Assembly (NCBI RefSeq): GCF_016917755.1
Contig: NZ_CP070326.1
Span: 9,734,001-9,798,000, forward strand
From: Streptomyces noursei
GTDB lineage: Bacteria; Actinomycetota; Actinomycetes; Streptomycetales; Streptomycetaceae
DNA length: 64,000 nt
Reading direction: 5' to 3'
Under the pieces are notes generated by a model. That model was not told where the DNA came from. It made no database searches and worked only from the letters and a program-made list of their open reading frames with translations. How positions within the stretch are numbered: position 1 is the first letter of the stretch; every line of letters starts with the position of its first letter. Positions 22,839-31,986 of the stretch are shown one piece after another. Position numbers and translations under genes: made by a program.

Positions 22839-24662
22839 TTACGGCGCGGGGTGGACGACCATCGCGGAGCCGCCGCCGCGCCGGACCTTCTCGGCCGCCG
22901 CGAGCCAGCGGCCGTCCGGCAGCCGCTGTACGCCGGTGGCCGCGCCGATCTCCGGGTTCAGTTTGAAACTGTGGCCGAGGGCCTCCAGTTGCTTGCGCAG
23001 CGGGCTGTCCCACAGGGCCGGTTCGAGCTCGGTGGCGGCGGCGTTGCGCTGGCTGGCGCGCGGTGCGGCGATGGCGTCCACCAGCGGCATGCCGCGGTCG
23101 AGGTGGTTGACGAGGGTCTGCAGCACGGTGGTGATGATGGTGGCGCCGCCGGGCGAGCCCAGCGCCAGCACAGGGGTGCCATGGCGCAGCACGATGGTCG
23201 GGGAGATGGACGAGCGGGGCCGCTTGCCGGGGCCGGGCAGGTTCGGGTCGTGCACGGCCGGGTTGGCCGGCGCGAAGGAGAAGTCGGTGAGTTCGTTGTT
23301 GAGCAGGAAGCCGCGGCCGGGGACGGTGATGCCGCTGCCGCCGGTCTGCTCGATGGTGAGGGTGTAGGAGACGATGTTGCCCCACTTGTCGGCGACGGTG
23401 AGGTGGGTGGTGTTCTCCCCCTCGTACGTCGTCGGGGCGGCCGGGCCGGTGGTGCCGCAGGGCGTCGGGTGGCGCGGGTCACCGGGTGCGAGCGGGCTGG
23501 TGAGTGCCTTGCCGTCGTTGATCAGGCACTCCCGGGAGGCGGCGAACCGCTTGGAGGTCAGGCCCTTGACCGGGACGTTCTCGTAGGCCGGGTCGCCGAC
23601 CCAGCGGCCGCGGTCGGCGAAGGCGATCCGGCTGGCCTCGATGTAGCGGTGCAGGAACTGCTTCTCGGTCAGGTGCGAAAGGTCGCTCTTCTCCAGGATG
23701 TTGAGCGCTTCGGCGACGCTGGTGCCGCCGGAGGAGGACGGGGCGATGCCGTAGACGTCCAGGCCGCGGTAGGTGGTGTGGGTCGGCGCGTGGCCGAGCG
23801 TCCGGTAGGCGGCGAGGTCGGCGGTGGTCAGGGCGCCGGGGCGGATCTTGCGGGTGCTCCCCGCGCGGACCGGTGGCCGCTGGACGGTGCGGACGACGTC
23901 CCGGCCGATCGCGCCGTGGTAGAGGGCGCCGACGCCCTTGCGGCCCAACTCCTGGTAGGTGCGCGCCAGGTCGGGGTTCTTCAGCGTCGAGCCGACGACC
24001 GGGAGCTTGCCGCCGGGCAGGAAGAGGGCGGCGGTCGCCGGGAAGTCGCGGAAGCGCGCCTCGTTGTCGGCGGTCTGCTTGCGGAAGGTCGGATCGACGG
24101 TGAAGCCCTTCGCGGCGAGCTGCTCGGCGGGCTTGAGGACCTGTGCCAGGGAGCGGCTGCCCCACTTCTTGAGGGCGCTGTCCCAGGTGGCCGGGGTGCC
24201 GGGGGTGCCGACGCTGAGTCCGCTGGTGACCGCGTCGTCGAACGGTATGGGCTTGCCGTTCTCCAGGAAGAGGTCCTTGGTGGCGGTGCGGGGGGCGGTC
24301 TCCCGGCCGTCGAGGGTGCGGATGGTCTTGGTTCTGGCGTCGTAGTAGACGAAGTAGCCGCCGCCTCCGACGCCGGCCGAGTAGGGCTCCGTGACGCCGA
24401 GGGCGGCGGCGGTGGCGACCGCCGCGTCGACCGCGTTGCCGCCCTTGCGGAGCACTGCGATGCCGGCGGCGGAGGCGTCCGCGTCGACGCTGGCGACCGC
24501 CCCGCCGTAGCCGACGGCGACCGGGGTCTTGGCGGGGGTGCTGCCGGGGACGGCGGGGCCGGGCCGGGGTGCCGCGGTCCGGGCGGCGGCCGGGACCGCC
24601 ATCAGGGAGCCGGCCAGCGCGGCGGTGACTCCCAGGACGGTGAGACGTCGGGCGTTCGACAT
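22839..24662 (-). CDS. ggt: Gamma-glutamyltransferase, secreted
   Basis: Predicted 607-residue precursor with a signal peptide (SNARRLTVLG..., cleavage near VPAAARTAA). The heavy-chain start shows GGNAVDAAVATAAALGVTEP. The autoprocessing site and Thr nucleophile are in ENTTHLTVADKWGN. SSISPTIVL and LGSPGGATIITTVLQ complete the gamma-glutamyl site. Length is normal for extracellular GGT, which cleaves glutathione and gamma-glutamyl peptides. The ATG at 24662 is preceded by AGGAGGA. Compared with the family member at 2420-4279, this one is secreted and keeps the canonical TTH. Confidence 0.93.
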   Translation of the reverse strand: MSNARRLTVLGVTAALAGSLMAVPAAARTAAPRPGPAVPGSTPAKTPVAVGYGGAVASVDADASAAGIAVLRKGGNAVDAAVATAAALGVTEPYSAGVGGGGYFVYYDARTKTIRTLDGRETAPRTATKDLFLENGKPIPFDDAVTSGLSVGTPGTPATWDSALKKWGSRSLAQVLKPAEQLAAKGFTVDPTFRKQTADNEARFRDFPATAALFLPGGKLPVVGSTLKNPDLARTYQELGRKGVGALYHGAIGRDVVRTVQRPPVRAGSTRKIRPGALTTADLAAYRTLGHAPTHTTYRGLDVYGIAPSSSGGTSVAEALNILEKSDLSHLTEKQFLHRYIEASRIAFADRGRWVGDPAYENVPVKGLTSKRFAASRECLINDGKALTSPLAPGDPRHPTPCGTTGPAAPTTYEGENTTHLTVADKWGNIVSYTLTIEQTGGSGITVPGRGFLLNNELTDFSFAPANPAVHDPNLPGPGKRPRSSISPTIVLRHGTPVLALGSPGGATIITTVLQTLVNHLDRGMPLVDAIAAPRASQRNAAATELEPALWDSPLRKQLEALGHSFKLNPEIGAATGVQRLPDGRWLAAAEKVRRGGGSAMVVHPAP

Positions 24663-24904
24663 ACCTGGACTTCCTCCTAGGGCGGTGCGAAGGGGGCGGC
24701 AGGGGCCGGAGCCTACCGGCGTCAACAGCGCGCCGACAGGGGGTATTTCGAGTGCCGACCACTGCTCGGCGGGACGGTCCGCGGGCCGGGACGGTTCGGG
24801 GCCGAGCCGCACGGTCCCGCCGTATCCGTATGGAACGGGACAAGCCGTACGGTCCGGCGGCCCGCCACCGAACACCGGCCCGACAGCGGCTACGCTCGCC
24901 CGCC

Positions 24905-25651
24905 ATGGATGACACCCTGCTGCCGCTCCTGACCGCGGCGCTGGCCCTCGTCGTGGGGCTGGCCGCCGGCTGGGCCGGGCTCTCCGCGGCCACCCGCCGC
25001 AAGCTCGCCCGCGAACAGGGCTTCTTCGGGCTGCCCGACGGATCCGAGTGCGTCCTGGTCACCCACCGGGACAGCGCCTCGGCCCAGTGGAGCATCCCGC
25101 GGCACGACGCACTGGCGCTGCTGGGGCTGGCCTCGGTGATCGAGAACTGCGGCGCGCACCCGGAGGTCGCCCCGCACGACACCGGGCTCCAGGGCTTCGG
25201 GGCGCGCACCGAGTTCTGCGTCGGCGACCCGACCGCGCACCGCCGGCTGGCCGCGCACATGGCGAACCTGCTGCCGGGCGTCGCGGTCCACCCGGGTGAC
25301 GCGACGGGCGCCGGCCGGGGCGCCCTCACCGTCGGCGGGACGACGTACCGGCTGGAGCCGGGGGCGGTGGAGTACGTGCTGCTGGCCCGGCTGACGGCCG
25401 GGGAGGGCGGCCGGCCGGTGTTCCTGGCGGCCGGTCAGCGGCCGGTCACCCACCGGGCCGCGGTCCGCCATCTGGTACGCAACCGGTCCCGGCTGGCCCG
25501 CCGGTACGGCACGGACGGGCAGTTCGCGCTGCTGCTGAAGGTGGTCAACTCGCAGGCGTACGGGCCCGATGTGGTGGAGCTGGTGGCCGACGTCAGCAAG
25601 GCGGCGCTGGCGCCGGCGGAGACCAAGGGGCAGCACCGGGCGACCGCCTGA
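24905..25651 (+). CDS. Membrane-anchored conserved hypothetical protein
   Basis: Predicted 248 residues. One N-terminal hydrophobic segment (LLPLLTAALALVVGLAAGWAG, residues 5-25) is followed by a soluble domain (FFGLPDGSECVLVTHRDS, WSIPRHDALALLGLASVIEN). The segment lacks a clear cleavage site, so the protein is probably anchored. I do not recognise a characterised domain; actinomycetes carry such conserved proteins. TACGCT (24891-24896) lies 8 bases before the ATG and no Shine-Dalgarno is visible, so it may be leaderless. It is divergent from ggt and 50 bases ahead of the antiporter gene. Confidence 0.7.
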   Translation: MDDTLLPLLTAALALVVGLAAGWAGLSAATRRKLAREQGFFGLPDGSECVLVTHRDSASAQWSIPRHDALALLGLASVIENCGAHPEVAPHDTGLQGFGARTEFCVGDPTAHRRLAAHMANLLPGVAVHPGDATGAGRGALTVGGTTYRLEPGAVEYVLLARLTAGEGGRPVFLAAGQRPVTHRAAVRHLVRNRSRLARRYGTDGQFALLLKVVNSQAYGPDVVELVADVSKAALAPAETKGQHRATA

Positions 25652-25701
25652 GGCCGCTTCACCGACGGGCGGGGGTCCGACTTCTCTGCCAGGCTCGGGG
25701 C

Positions 25702-26802
25702 ATGACTCCCCGCCCGCGCACGCCCTTGGTGCACTGGACCGGTGTGCTGCCGGTCGCGGCGGTGGTGCTGCTGGCCCTCATCTGGGGCCGGTCGCTGCCC
25801 ACCGCGCTGGTGGGCGCGGTGTCGCTGTTCCTGGCCGCGGCGGTGCTGGCCGCGGTCCACCACGCGGAGGTGATCGCGCACCGGGTGGGCGAGCCGTTCG
25901 GGTCGCTGGTGCTGGCGGTCGCGGTGACCATCATCGAGGTGGCGCTGATCGTCACGCTGATGGTCGACGGCGGGGAGAAGAGCGCCGGGCTGGCCCGGGA
26001 CACGGTCTTCGCGGCCGTCATGATCACCTGCAACGGCATCGTCGGGCTCTGCCTGCTGGTCGGTGCGCTCAAGCGGCGGGTGGCGGTCTTCAACGCCGAG
26101 GGCACCGGGGCGGAGCTGGCCTCGGTCGCCACGCTGGCCGGGCTGAGTCTGGTGCTGCCGTCCTTCACCACCACCACGCCCGGGCCGCAGTTCTCCGGTC
26201 CGCAGCTGGTCTTCGCGGCGCTCGCCGCGCTGGCGCTGTACGGGCTGTTCGTCACCACCCAGACCATCCGGCACCGGGACTACTTCCTGCCGGTCACCAC
26301 GGCCGGCGAGGTGATCGACAGCGAGGACCACGCCGACCCGCCGTCCCTCAGGGCCGCGCTGAGCAGTCTGGGGCTGTTGGTGCTGGCACTGGTCGCGGTG
26401 GTGGGGCTGGCCAAGGCGGTCTCGCCCACCATCGAGTCCGGGGTGGCCGCGGCGGGCCTGCCGTCGTCCGTGGTCGGCGTGGTGATCGCGCTGCTGGTAC
26501 TGCTCCCGGAGACCATCGCGGCGGTCCGCGCGGCCCGCCGGGACCGGATCCAGACCAGCATCAACCTCGGCCTGGGCTCGGCCATGGCCAGCATCGGCCT
26601 GACGATCCCCGCGGTCGCGCTGGCCACGATCTGGCTCAAGGGTCCGCTCGTCCTGGGCCTGGGGGCCAGCCACATGGTGCTGCTGGCGCTCACCGTCGTC
26701 GTCGGCACCCTGACGGTGGTGCCCGGCCGAGCCACCGTGCTCCAGGGCAGCGTCCACCTGACGCTGCTGGCGGCGTACCTCGTGCTGGCGGTCAGCCCCT
26801 GA
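25702..26802 (+). CDS. ChaA-type calcium/proton (CaCA family) antiporter
   Basis: Predicted 366-residue integral membrane protein with about 11 segments. The two inverted CaCA repeats each carry the ion-binding alpha motif: EPFGSLVLAVAVTIIEVALI in the first half and LLVLLPETIAAVRAARRDRIQTS...LGSAMASIGLTIP in the second. An acidic cytosolic loop (GEVIDSEDHADPP) separates them. This matches ChaA/y4hA-type Ca2+(Na+, K+)/H+ exchangers. No regulator is adjacent; it follows the anchored unknown protein by 50 bases on the same strand. Confidence 0.9.
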   Translation: MTPRPRTPLVHWTGVLPVAAVVLLALIWGRSLPTALVGAVSLFLAAAVLAAVHHAEVIAHRVGEPFGSLVLAVAVTIIEVALIVTLMVDGGEKSAGLARDTVFAAVMITCNGIVGLCLLVGALKRRVAVFNAEGTGAELASVATLAGLSLVLPSFTTTTPGPQFSGPQLVFAALAALALYGLFVTTQTIRHRDYFLPVTTAGEVIDSEDHADPPSLRAALSSLGLLVLALVAVVGLAKAVSPTIESGVAAAGLPSSVVGVVIALLVLLPETIAAVRAARRDRIQTSINLGLGSAMASIGLTIPAVALATIWLKGPLVLGLGASHMVLLALTVVVGTLTVVPGRATVLQGSVHLTLLAAYLVLAVSP

Positions 26803-27114
26803 GGGGACGCGCGGGCCGCCCGTCGTCCACGGCGGCGGGAGGCGGGCGGCGACCCGAGGCCGGCCAGTGACACAGGGTGATCAAGGCGTGAGGGTCGTCA
26901 CTCTGCGCTCCGGCCCCCGACTCGATGGTTTATCGTTCAATTGGCAGCGTGCCCCATGGGCCGCGCCCCACGATCCGCCCCGGTCGGGTTCCCCCGTCCG
27001 GCCGGGGCTTCCCCCTCCTCCCGGCCCGGTACGGCGGCCTCCGCCCCCGTACGCCCGCCGCCGGACCACCCGTCTTGCTCCCCCCGCATGCCGCCGCGCC
27101 GGAACGCGCCTTGA
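26803..27114. other. Intergenic region before the MMPL gene, no gene seen
   Basis: This 312-base gap contains one relatively AT-rich patch (about 26922-26945, TGGTTTATCGTTCAATTGG) that may be a promoter. It has no coding frame with Streptomyces codon usage. The patch resembles a tRNA D-arm, but no acceptor stem or T-arm can be drawn. Confidence 0.5.
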
Positions 27115-29385
27115 ATGCGAGGCATGTCGTTGCCGAATGCGCCGGGCCGCCGGCGGCCCGAAGGGGCCCTGGGGCGCCTCGGGGAGTGGTGTGCCCGACA
27201 CGCCGTGACCGTCGTCGTGCTGTGGCTGGTGGGACTGGCCGGCGTCCAGATACTCCAGCGGACGTTCGGCGGGGCCCACGCCGACGACTTCTCGCTGCCC
27301 GACGCCCGGTCCACCCGGGGGCGGGCGGTCCTCGCCGCGCACCAGCCGACCGCCGGCGGATTCGCCGGCCAGGTGGTGCTGCACGCCGGCCGGCCGCTGA
27401 CCGGCCTCGCCGGCCCGATCGCGCGCGCCACCACCGACCTGGCCGGGCTGCCGGGCGTGGTGTCCGCGCAGGGCCCGCTGCCGCCGTCCGAGGCGCCGCA
27501 CACCGGGCCGCGCCGGGCCGACGGCCGGACCGGGTACCTCACCGTGCGGTTCCGGGAACCGCCGGGGAGCCTGCGGCCGGAGGTCCTGCCGGGCGTGGAC
27601 CGGGCCGTGGCGCCGCTGCGCGCGGCGGGCGTCCAGGTGGAGTACGGCGGGGCGCTGGGCGACCTGGCACGCCCGGGCACCGACGACCGGCTGAGCGAAC
27701 TGCTCGGGTTCGCGGTGGCGGGGCTGGTGCTGCTGGCGGGGTTCGGCAGCGTGCTGGCCGCCGGGGTGCCGCTGCTGACCGCGCTGATCGGCGTGGTCTG
27801 CGGGCTGGGCTGCCTGGGGCTGCTGGCCGCCGCGTTCACCTTCGCCGCCGTCTCCCCCACCCTGGCCACCATGATCGGCCTCGGCCTGGGCATCGACTAC
27901 GCGCTGTTCCTGATCACCCGTCACCAGCAGCTGCTGCGGGACGGCGCGGACCCGGCCGTGGCCGCGGGTCGGGCGGTGGCCGGCAGCGGGCGGGCGGTCC
28001 TGGTCTCCGGCGGGACCGTGCTCGTCGCGCTGGCCGGGCTGGCCGTCACGGGCGTCGGCTTCCTCGCCGCGCTGGCCGCCGCGGCGGCCCTCACCGTGGT
28101 CACCGCGGTGCTCGGCGCGCTCACCCTCGTCCCGGCCCTGCTCGGGCTGCTCGGCCGGCGGATCGACCGGTTCCGGGTGCGCCGCCCGGTCGCCGCGGCC
28201 GGGGAACCCGGCGCCGGGGCGCACCGCGGGCTGCGCGCCGCCCGGCGGGTGACCCGTCATCCGTGGCCGCATCTGGTGGGCGGGGTACTGGTGCTGGCGG
28301 TGCTCGCCGTCCCGGCGTTCTCGATGCGGCTGGGACACCTCGACGACGGCACGGACCCGCCGTCGGCCACCGGCCGGCGGGCGCACGACCTGGTGTCCGC
28401 GGCGTTCGGGCCCGGTGCGACCGGGCCGCTGACACTGGTCGTCGACCGGAGCGCGGTGCCGGAGGCCGACCGTCCGGCGCTGGCGGACCAGGCCCGGCAG
28501 GTCCTCGGGCGGATCCCCGGCACCACCGCGGTCACCCCGCTCCGGGTGTCCCCGGACGGCGCGGTGCTGTCCGCCACCGCCTATCCCGCGCACTCCCCGC
28601 AGGACGCGGAGACCGCCGCGCTCACCCGCCGCCTGGCGGACTCCGTGCTCCCCCGGGCACTGCGGGGTTACGAGGCCCACGGCTATGTCACCGGTGCCAC
28701 CGCGACCCAGGTGGACTTCCGGGACCTGATCGCCGCCCGGCTGCCGCTGATCCTCGCGGTGCTGGTGTGCCTGGCCTTCCTGACCGTCCTGGTCGTGTTC
28801 CGGGGCGTGCTGGTCGCGGCGCAGGCCGCGGTGGTCGCCCTGCTCTCGCTCGCGGCGTCGTACGGGGCGGTGGTGGCGGTCTTCCAGTGGGGGTGGGGCG
28901 GCCCCGCGCTGGGGGTCGCGGGCCGGGTACCGGTGGAGGCCCATGTGCCGCTGCTGATGTGCGCGCTCGCCTTCGGGCTGAGCATGGCCTACGAGATCTT
29001 CCTGCTGTCCCGGATCCACGCGGGCCGGCCGCGGCACCCCGACCCGGCGGAGGGCGTGGCGCAGGCGCTGGCCGGCACCGCCCGGCTGATCAGCTGCGCC
29101 GCACTGGTCCTGGCGGGGGTCTTCGCGGCCTTCCTGCTCAGCGACGACGCGGTGGCGAAGATGCTCGGGCTGGGCCTGGCGGTGGGCGTGCTGATCGACG
29201 CGACGGTGGTGCGGCTGCTGCTGGCGCCCGCGGCGCTGGCGCTGCTGGGCCCGCGGGCCTGGTGGGTGCCGTGGTGGCTGGACCGGGCGCTGCCGGTGGT
29301 GGATCCGGAAGGGGCGGCGCGACCGCGGCCCCGACCGCCGCGGGCCGCGGAGCCGGTGGGGCAGGCGGGGGCGGCGGAGCACTGA
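27115..29385 (+). CDS. MMPL family RND transporter with altered second Asp-Tyr motif
   Basis: Predicted 756 residues with 12 membrane segments in two RND repeats, each preceded by an extracytoplasmic loop domain. The TM4 proton-relay motif GLGLGIDYALFLITRHQQ is intact (D261). The matching TM10 motif reads GLSMAYEIFLLSRIHAG, with Ala625 (GCC at 28987-28989) where family members have Asp. MMPL proteins export lipids or act in drug efflux. The start could be 27115 or the ATG at 27124 (MSLPNAPG); neither has a convincing Shine-Dalgarno. No regulator is adjacent. Confidence 0.9.
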   Translation: MRGMSLPNAPGRRRPEGALGRLGEWCARHAVTVVVLWLVGLAGVQILQRTFGGAHADDFSLPDARSTRGRAVLAAHQPTAGGFAGQVVLHAGRPLTGLAGPIARATTDLAGLPGVVSAQGPLPPSEAPHTGPRRADGRTGYLTVRFREPPGSLRPEVLPGVDRAVAPLRAAGVQVEYGGALGDLARPGTDDRLSELLGFAVAGLVLLAGFGSVLAAGVPLLTALIGVVCGLGCLGLLAAAFTFAAVSPTLATMIGLGLGIDYALFLITRHQQLLRDGADPAVAAGRAVAGSGRAVLVSGGTVLVALAGLAVTGVGFLAALAAAAALTVVTAVLGALTLVPALLGLLGRRIDRFRVRRPVAAAGEPGAGAHRGLRAARRVTRHPWPHLVGGVLVLAVLAVPAFSMRLGHLDDGTDPPSATGRRAHDLVSAAFGPGATGPLTLVVDRSAVPEADRPALADQARQVLGRIPGTTAVTPLRVSPDGAVLSATAYPAHSPQDAETAALTRRLADSVLPRALRGYEAHGYVTGATATQVDFRDLIAARLPLILAVLVCLAFLTVLVVFRGVLVAAQAAVVALLSLAASYGAVVAVFQWGWGGPALGVAGRVPVEAHVPLLMCALAFGLSMAYEIFLLSRIHAGRPRHPDPAEGVAQALAGTARLISCAALVLAGVFAAFLLSDDAVAKMLGLGLAVGVLIDATVVRLLLAPAALALLGPRAWWVPWWLDRALPVVDPEGAARPRPRPPRAAEPVGQAGAAEH

Positions 29386-29495
29386 CAGCGGGGCCCACCG
29401 GGGCCGGCCGGATCGGCGGCGGCCCGGTCGCGGTGCGGCCGCGGCCCCGTCGCGCCCGGCCTGCGGGGACCACCGCCTCCGCCGATCATCGGAGT

Positions 29496-30476
29496 ATGGC
29501 CCTGACCCCCAGGGGCGGCGGCGCGGCCCCGCCCCCGTATCCCGTGATCCGGCCGATGCTGGCCGTGCTCGGGCCGCTGCCGCCCGAGCCGGAGCAGCCG
29601 GCCTGGGCGTTCGAGGCCAAGTGGGACGGGGCCCGCTGCATCGTCAACGTCTCCGACGACGGCACCGTGCGACTGGTCTCCCGGGCCGGCAACGACGTCA
29701 CCACGACCTATCCCGAACTGGGCCCGCTCGGGCAGCAACTGCGCGGCCGGCCCGCGGTGCTGGACGGCGAGGTGGTGGTGCTGGACCCCGCCGGCCGGCC
29801 CGACTTCGGGCTGCTGCAGCGGCGGATGGGCGTGCTCAACCCGCGCCGCACCGCCCGGCTGGCGATGGAACTCCCCGTTCAGCTGGTGCTCTTCGACGTG
29901 ATGTATCTGGGCGGGCCGCTGCTGGACGCGCCGTACCACGAGCGGCGGGCGGTGCTGGCCGGGCTGGGGCTGGCCGGACCCAACTGGTCGGTGCCGGGGT
30001 ACGTGGCGGGCCACGGCCACCAGGCATGGGAGGCGGCGCTGCGCGGTGGCCTGGAGGGCGTGATGGCCAAACGACTGTCCTCGCCGTACCTCCCCGGACT
30101 GCGCTCACCCGACTGGGTGAAGACCAAGTACCAGGAGACGCTGGACGTCGTCGTCGGCGGCTGGACGGAGGGACACGGGGCGCTCGGCGGGCTGCCGGGA
30201 TCGGTGCTGGCGGGTGTCGAGGAGCCGGGCGGGCTGCGGTTCGTGGGCGCGGTGGGCTCGGGCCTCTCCGACCACGAGCGGCGGGAGCTGGCGGGCTATC
30301 TGAGCGTGATCCCGCTGGACCACTCGCCGTTCGTCAACGACGTGGAGCTGGCGGGCGTGCACTGGGCGGAGCCGCGGCTGGTGGCCGAGATCGCCTTCAG
30401 CGGGTGGACGTCGGCGGGCCGGCTCCGGCATCCGGTCTGGCACCGACTGCGGCCCGATCTGACCTGGTTGGGCTGA
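29496..30476 (+). CDS. ATP-dependent DNA ligase (LigC/LigD-ligase type)
   Basis: Predicted 326 residues: nucleotidyltransferase domain plus OB-fold. Motif I is FEAKWDGARC with K42 as the adenylated Lys. Motif III/IIIa region LFDVMYLGG, motif IV GLEGVMAKRL and motif V DWVKTKYQE are all present. The OB-fold ends with the typical AEIAFSGWTSAGRLRHPVW. The length fits a stand-alone ligase of the bacterial NHEJ-associated type. No Ku, polymerase or nuclease genes are adjacent. The ATG at 29496 begins where coding usage starts; GGAG is present but only one base away. Confidence 0.9.
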   Translation: MALTPRGGGAAPPPYPVIRPMLAVLGPLPPEPEQPAWAFEAKWDGARCIVNVSDDGTVRLVSRAGNDVTTTYPELGPLGQQLRGRPAVLDGEVVVLDPAGRPDFGLLQRRMGVLNPRRTARLAMELPVQLVLFDVMYLGGPLLDAPYHERRAVLAGLGLAGPNWSVPGYVAGHGHQAWEAALRGGLEGVMAKRLSSPYLPGLRSPDWVKTKYQETLDVVVGGWTEGHGALGGLPGSVLAGVEEPGGLRFVGAVGSGLSDHERRELAGYLSVIPLDHSPFVNDVELAGVHWAEPRLVAEIAFSGWTSAGRLRHPVWHRLRPDLTWLG

Positions 30477-30841
30477 CCGGGTCGGGCTGCCCGGGGCAGG
30501 TCGCACCGCGCCGGGCAGGGCCCCCGGAATTCCGCGAGGACCGGTCTTCCGGCGGAGCCGTCCGGTGGATTCCCCTCGACCGCCGGCGGCGTCACCGGTG
30601 GCCGTCGTCGGCGCCAGCAGCGCAACGCCGGCGAGGGCCGCTCCCCCACTCTCCCGATCGCCGGACGCTGGCAGGTGAATCCCGTCCCCCACCGGCGAGT
30701 TGGAAATCCCCGCAGCGGCGAATTCTCCGGGCACATCGTCAGGATCGGCCGTGCGCCGGGCGGCTGACATACCGGAGAATTCCCGACGGCCCGGGAAGGA
30801 TCCGGGGGACGCCGCCCGCGCCCCGACGGAAGGAACCCGCG
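30477..30841. other. 365-base non-coding gap
   Basis: No open frame has convincing codon usage. A GC dyad just after the ligase stop (CTGCCCGGGGCAG, about 30487-30499) may contribute to termination. The region includes several AATTC-containing patches (30529, 30719, 30777) unusual for this GC content. The last 10 bases supply the AAGGAA ribosome site of the next gene. Confidence 0.4.
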
Positions 30842-31900
30842 ATGCCCGGCCCCGCCCCCGAGCCCACCCCCGACTCCGCGCCGGCGCCCGACGGCATGGG
30901 CAACCGCGCGTCCGGCCGCCGCCCCTTCACCCGCTCCCCCAGCCACTTCGCCGACCGCGTCACCGCCGACGGCCGCGACGGCTGGCCGGTGGCGGCCGGC
31001 CGCTACCGGCTGGTGGCCAGCCGCGCCTGCCCCTGGGCGAGCCGCGCGGTGATCTCCCGGCGGCTGCTCGGCCTGGAGGACGCGCTGTCGCTGGCCCTCG
31101 TCGACCCCCTCCAGGACGACCGCAGCTGGCGGTTCACCCTCGCCCCGGACGGCCGGGACCCGGTCCTCGGCATCCGCTTCCTCAGCGAGGCGTACGACGC
31201 CCGCGAGACCGGCTACCCCGGCGGCGTCAGCGTCCCCGCCCTCGTGGACGTCCCCAGCGGGAAGCTGGTCACCAACGACTTCCAGCAGCTCACCCTGGAC
31301 TTCGCGACCGAGTGGACGGCGCTGCACCGGCCCGGGGCGCCCGACCTCTACCCCGAGGCCCGCCGCGTGGAGATCGACGAGGTGATGGCGGACGTCTACC
31401 GCGACGTCAACAACGGGGTGTACCGCGCCGGTTTCGCCACCGACCAGGACGAGTACGACGCGGCCTTCGGTCCGCTCTTCGACCGGCTGGACCGGCTCGC
31501 CGACCGGCTGTCGGACCGGCGCTACCTGGTCGGCGACACGCTCACCGAGGCCGACATCCGGTTGTTCACCACGCTCGTCCGCTTCGATCCCGTCTACCAC
31601 GGCCACTTCAAGTGCAACCGGTTCAAGCTCGCCGAGGACCCGGTGCTGTGGGCGTACGCCAAGGACCTGTTCCAGACGCCCGGGTTCGGCGACACGGTGG
31701 ACTTCCACCACATCAAGCAGCACTACTACCGGGTGCACACCGGCATCAACCCCACCGGCATCGTCCCGCTCGGCCCGGACCTCTCCGGCTGGCTGACGCC
31801 GCACCACCGCGAGGAGTTGGGCGGCCGGCCGTTCGGCGACGGCACGCCGCCGGGCCCGGTCCACCCGGGCGAGGAGGTCCCTCCGTCGGGGCGCCCCTGA
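30842..31900 (+). CDS. Glutathionyl-hydroquinone reductase family (GST-like) protein
   Basis: Predicted 352 residues of the Xi-class/ECM4-YqjG-type GST family. The catalytic Cys is C63 in ASRACPWASRAVISRRLLG. The substrate-side block YHGHFKCNRFKL and the C-terminal HHIKQHYYRVHTGINPTGIVPLGP are diagnostic. Such enzymes reduce glutathionyl-hydroquinones; since actinomycetes use mycothiol, the physiological thiol substrate here is probably mycothiol-derived, which is inference. The ATG at 30842 follows AAGGAA. The gene is monocistronic or precedes the AraC regulator gene by 86 bases. Confidence 0.9.
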   Translation: MPGPAPEPTPDSAPAPDGMGNRASGRRPFTRSPSHFADRVTADGRDGWPVAAGRYRLVASRACPWASRAVISRRLLGLEDALSLALVDPLQDDRSWRFTLAPDGRDPVLGIRFLSEAYDARETGYPGGVSVPALVDVPSGKLVTNDFQQLTLDFATEWTALHRPGAPDLYPEARRVEIDEVMADVYRDVNNGVYRAGFATDQDEYDAAFGPLFDRLDRLADRLSDRRYLVGDTLTEADIRLFTTLVRFDPVYHGHFKCNRFKLAEDPVLWAYAKDLFQTPGFGDTVDFHHIKQHYYRVHTGINPTGIVPLGPDLSGWLTPHHREELGGRPFGDGTPPGPVHPGEEVPPSGRP

Positions 31901-31986
31901 CCACCCGACCGGACCGGGCACCGAATGTCGGGTGCGGCAGAGTGGACCTTCCCTAGCGTGAGGAACCGAAAGGGAAGGAGACCGAG

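Noticed and set aside
26922..27010. A tRNA-like D-arm (GTTCAATTGGCAGC) near 26935
   Set aside because: No acceptor stem, anticodon arm or T-loop can be paired within 75-90 bases; the resemblance is limited to about 14 bases.
26925..30476. Very long plus-strand open frame (about 1180 codons) across the MMPL and ligase genes
   Set aside because: Most of it reads MMPL sequence out of frame and yields Arg/Gly/Ala-rich low-complexity protein; only the last 327 codons (the ligase) show real domain structure.
29496..30476. A bacterial NHEJ operon
   Set aside because: The ligase gene is alone; no Ku or primase-polymerase gene is adjacent in this window.
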